A stretch of DNA of 64,000 bases from Saccharomonospora marina XMU15. Lineage in GTDB: Bacteria > Actinomycetota > Actinomycetes > Mycobacteriales > Pseudonocardiaceae. The notes below the pieces were generated by a model. It did no database searches and had not been told where the DNA came from. It saw nothing but the letters and a program-made list of their open reading frames with translations. The position numbers and the translations under genes are program-made. Positions 62,382 through 64,000 of the stretch are shown here, piece after piece (position 1 is the stretch's first letter; each line of letters begins with the position of its first letter). The DNA is taken from contig NZ_CM001439.1 in the NCBI RefSeq assembly GCF_000244955.1, positions 956,528 through 1,020,527 on the forward strand, given 5' to 3'.

Positions 62382-63499
62382 CCGCCATCCTTCCCCTCGC
62401 CGGGTTCTCGATCGGGATCACGGCCGCCAGGCGTGCCGACGAGCTGGGAGCGTTACTGGTGCGCAAAGGTGCCACCGTCCGCTACGGTCCCGCGATCCGG
62501 ATCGTCCCGCTCGCCGACGACACCGAACTGCGCAGGGCCACCACGGTGCTGCTGGAGCAACCGGTCGATGCCGTGGTGGCGACCACCGGAATCGGCTTCC
62601 GCGGCTGGATCGAGGCGGCTGAGGGCTGGGGCCTCGGTGATGTGTTGCTGCAGCGGCTGGCAGGCACGAACCTGCTCACCCGAGGCCCGAAGGCGAAGGG
62701 CGCGGTGCGCGCGGCAGGCCTTTCCGAGGTCTACTCGCCCGCCTCGGAAAGCAACGCGGAACTGTTGCAGTACCTGCTCGACTCCGGCGTGCGGGGTAAG
62801 CGGGTCGCGGTGCAACTGCACGGCGAGCCGTTGCCGTACTTCGTCGAGTCGCTTCGCGCCGCCGGTGCCGAGGTGGTGGAGATCGCCGTGTACCGCTGGG
62901 TGGGCCCTGCCGACCCAGGCCCGCTCGACCGGTTGATCGACGCGGTGCTCGACGGCTCCGTCGACGCGTTGCCGTTCACCAGCGCACCGGCCGCCGCGAG
63001 CACGCTGGCCATGGCCAAGCGAACCGGCAGGCAACCCGCACTGGTCGAAGCGCTTTCCACCAGGGTGGTGGCCGCCTGCGTCGGTCCCATCACGGCAGCT
63101 CCGCTCGCCGCGCTGGGTATCCCGACCGTGCAGCCGCAGCGCGCCAGGATCGGTGCGCTCGCCAGAACCTTGGCCGACACCTTGATCGCTCGCTCGCCCC
63201 GGCTGTGCGTGGCGGGCAGCGAGATCGAGCTGCGCGGTCAGGCCGCCGTCGTGGACGGGGAACTGTGCGACGTGGCGCCCGCTCCGATGGCCGTGTTGCG
63301 GGCGCTGGCCGCGCGACCCGGCAGGGTGGTGTCCCGCAGGGAACTCACCGCCGCGCTGCCCAGCGGCGGAGAGGAGCACGCGGTGGAGACCGCCATCGGC
63401 AGGCTGCGAACCTCGCTCGGCGAGGGACGGCTGGTGCAGACCGTGGTCAAGCGTGGGTACCGGCTGGCCGTGGCTGCGAGGGAGGCGGAGGCGCGGTGA
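62378..63499 (+). CDS. Uroporphyrinogen-III synthase fused to a winged-helix DNA-binding domain
   Basis: A 373-residue fusion protein. Residues about 1-260 are HemD-like (VDAVVATTGIGFRGW, LPFTSAPAAASTL, VVAACVGPITAAPL). Residues about 275-370 form an OmpR/PhoB-type winged helix (GRVVSRRELTAALP, AVETAIGRLRTSLG, KRGYRLAV). The M. tuberculosis homologue is Rv0260c in my memory. It may be a siroheme-linked regulator of nitrite assimilation and not, or not only, a HemD enzyme. The GTG overlaps the nirD stop (GTGA). Confidence 0.85.
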   Translation: MTAILPLAGFSIGITAARRADELGALLVRKGATVRYGPAIRIVPLADDTELRRATTVLLEQPVDAVVATTGIGFRGWIEAAEGWGLGDVLLQRLAGTNLLTRGPKAKGAVRAAGLSEVYSPASESNAELLQYLLDSGVRGKRVAVQLHGEPLPYFVESLRAAGAEVVEIAVYRWVGPADPGPLDRLIDAVLDGSVDALPFTSAPAAASTLAMAKRTGRQPALVEALSTRVVAACVGPITAAPLAALGIPTVQPQRARIGALARTLADTLIARSPRLCVAGSEIELRGQAAVVDGELCDVAPAPMAVLRALAARPGRVVSRRELTAALPSGGEEHAVETAIGRLRTSLGEGRLVQTVVKRGYRLAVAAREAEAR

Positions 63500-64000
63500 T
63501 CGTGCTCGTCGCTCACGGCACGCGCGACCCCGAGGGAGCGCGGGTCATCGACCGGCTCGCCTCGCGGGTGCGGGCAAGGGGTGTCGGTGTGCGGGTCGCC
63601 TTCGCCGACGTGCTCCGACCGGACGTGACGGCCGTTCTGGACGGGTTGCGCTGCCCTGCGGATGGCACGGTGGTGGTCCCGGCGTTCCTTGCCCACGGTT
63701 ACCACGTCCGCGCCGACATCCCCGCGCAGGTGGCGCGCAGCTCGCGGCCGCGAACGGTGGTGAGCAGGCCGTTGGGTCCGGCGCCGGTGCTGCTGGGGGC
63801 GGTGTGCGACAGGCTGCGCGAGGCGGGCTACCGCGAGGGTGACGCGGTGGTGCTCGCCGCGGCCGGGTCGAGCGACGAGCGGGCGCTGAGCGAGGTGAAC
63901 TCGGTCGCCGCCGCGCTCGCCGCCAGGCTGGGCACCGCCGTCCGCGTGGGATACGCGGCCACGGCGACCCCGACGGTGGCCGACGCGGTCGCCGCCGCTC
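63496..64000 (+). CDS. Sirohydrochlorin ferrochelatase-like protein, truncated by window end
   Basis: CbiX/SirB-type class II chelatase, at least 168 residues, continuing past 64000. The family histidines are in MIVLVAHGTR (H7) and FLAHGYHVR (H67, H70). It inserts Fe2+ into sirohydrochlorin to make the siroheme used by NirB. The GTG overlaps the fusion gene's stop (GTGA). The matching gene in M. tuberculosis is Rv0259c, next to Rv0260c. Confidence 0.86.
   Translation, partial: MIVLVAHGTRDPEGARVIDRLASRVRARGVGVRVAFADVLRPDVTAVLDGLRCPADGTVVVPAFLAHGYHVRADIPAQVARSSRPRTVVSRPLGPAPVLLGAVCDRLREAGYREGDAVVLAAAGSSDERALSEVNSVAAALAARLGTAVRVGYAATATPTVADAVAAA

Noticed and set aside
1..64000. tRNA genes, insertion sequences and integrase-type elements
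   Set aside because: I looked for T-loop sequences, terminal inverted repeats and transposase motifs and found none I can support. A tRNAscan or ISfinder search would decide.

Overview
The window is a gene-dense, very high-GC chromosomal segment from an actinobacterium. It encodes a mycobacterial-type set: FbiA (coenzyme F420), glucosyl-3-phosphoglycerate synthase, the SigE/RseA/HtrA/TatB block, the LpqY-SugABC trehalose importer, MoeZ and small actinobacterial-only families (DUF3117, DUF3107, DUF3152, DUF4873, TIGR02569). From memory, its gene order matches two blocks of Mycobacterium tuberculosis: Rv1177-Rv1239 (fdxC, dapD, dapE, gpgS, tagA, sigE, htrA, tatB, mrp, lpqY-sugABC, corA) and Rv3205c-Rv3212 (TIGR02569, moeB1/moeZ, a DUF3152 protease, a TetR, TB9.4, rhlE). 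No mycolate genes are seen, and proteins and codon use look like Pseudonocardiaceae (Saccharomonospora, Amycolatopsis, Prauserella). That placement is inference. No tRNA, rRNA, insertion sequence, prophage or CRISPR array was recognised, so this looks like core chromosome.

Layout. 1-6 kb: fbiA, a GNAT enzyme, a 58-residue small protein, fdxA-dapC, and dapD/dapE of lysine and peptidoglycan precursor synthesis. 6-10.9 kb: two tandem LOG-family hydrolases, gpgS, a DivIVA-like protein, a SRPBCC protein, DNA-3-methyladenine glycosylase, an enoyl-CoA hydratase and DUF3117. 10.9-15.3 kb: leucyl aminopeptidase, a divergent LysR/MFS pair and an O-methyltransferase. 15.4-18.9 kb: the envelope-stress block sigE, anti-sigma factor, htrA, tatB. 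19-23.1 kb: mrp, DUF1003, a CBS/MgtE-N protein and a slipin. 23.2-24.4 kb: an acyl-CoA dehydrogenase with strikingly different codon use. 25-29.5 kb: lpqY-sugA-sugB-sugC. 29.6-33.6 kb: membrane proteins, a ParB-like protein, a 38-residue membrane peptide and corA with a structured leader that encodes a 25-residue peptide. 33.7-37 kb: MaoC, DUF2332 and an acyl-CoA ligase. 37-45 kb: Nudix, PH-domain, PHP, RecB-like nuclease, hydrolase, beta-propeller protein and RhlE helicase. 45-54.2 kb: ferritin-like protein, DUF3107, two TetR regulators, an AurF-type diiron oxygenase, hydrolases, DUF3152 and MoeZ. 54.3-64 kb: nitrate assimilation (nasA, its FAD partner, nitrate transporter, nirB, nirD, a HemD-winged-helix fusion and a sirohydrochlorin chelatase cut by the window end).

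The last region works as one pathway: nitrate is imported, reduced to nitrite by NasA with its FAD/BFD electron donor, then to ammonium by NirBD. Its last two genes point to siroheme supply. GlnR-like boxes with 11-nt periodicity precede nasA, narK and nirB.

Gene packing is tight. Many start codons overlap the previous stop as ATGA or GTGA, and many operon-leading genes have a TAnnnT element 6-8 nt before the start codon with no Shine-Dalgarno, which suggests leaderless mRNAs. The least expected features are the corA leader peptide and RNA fold, a perfect 26-bp palindrome next to it, the codon anomaly in the acyl-CoA dehydrogenase, and three intergenic arrays of a 20-21-bp repeat.
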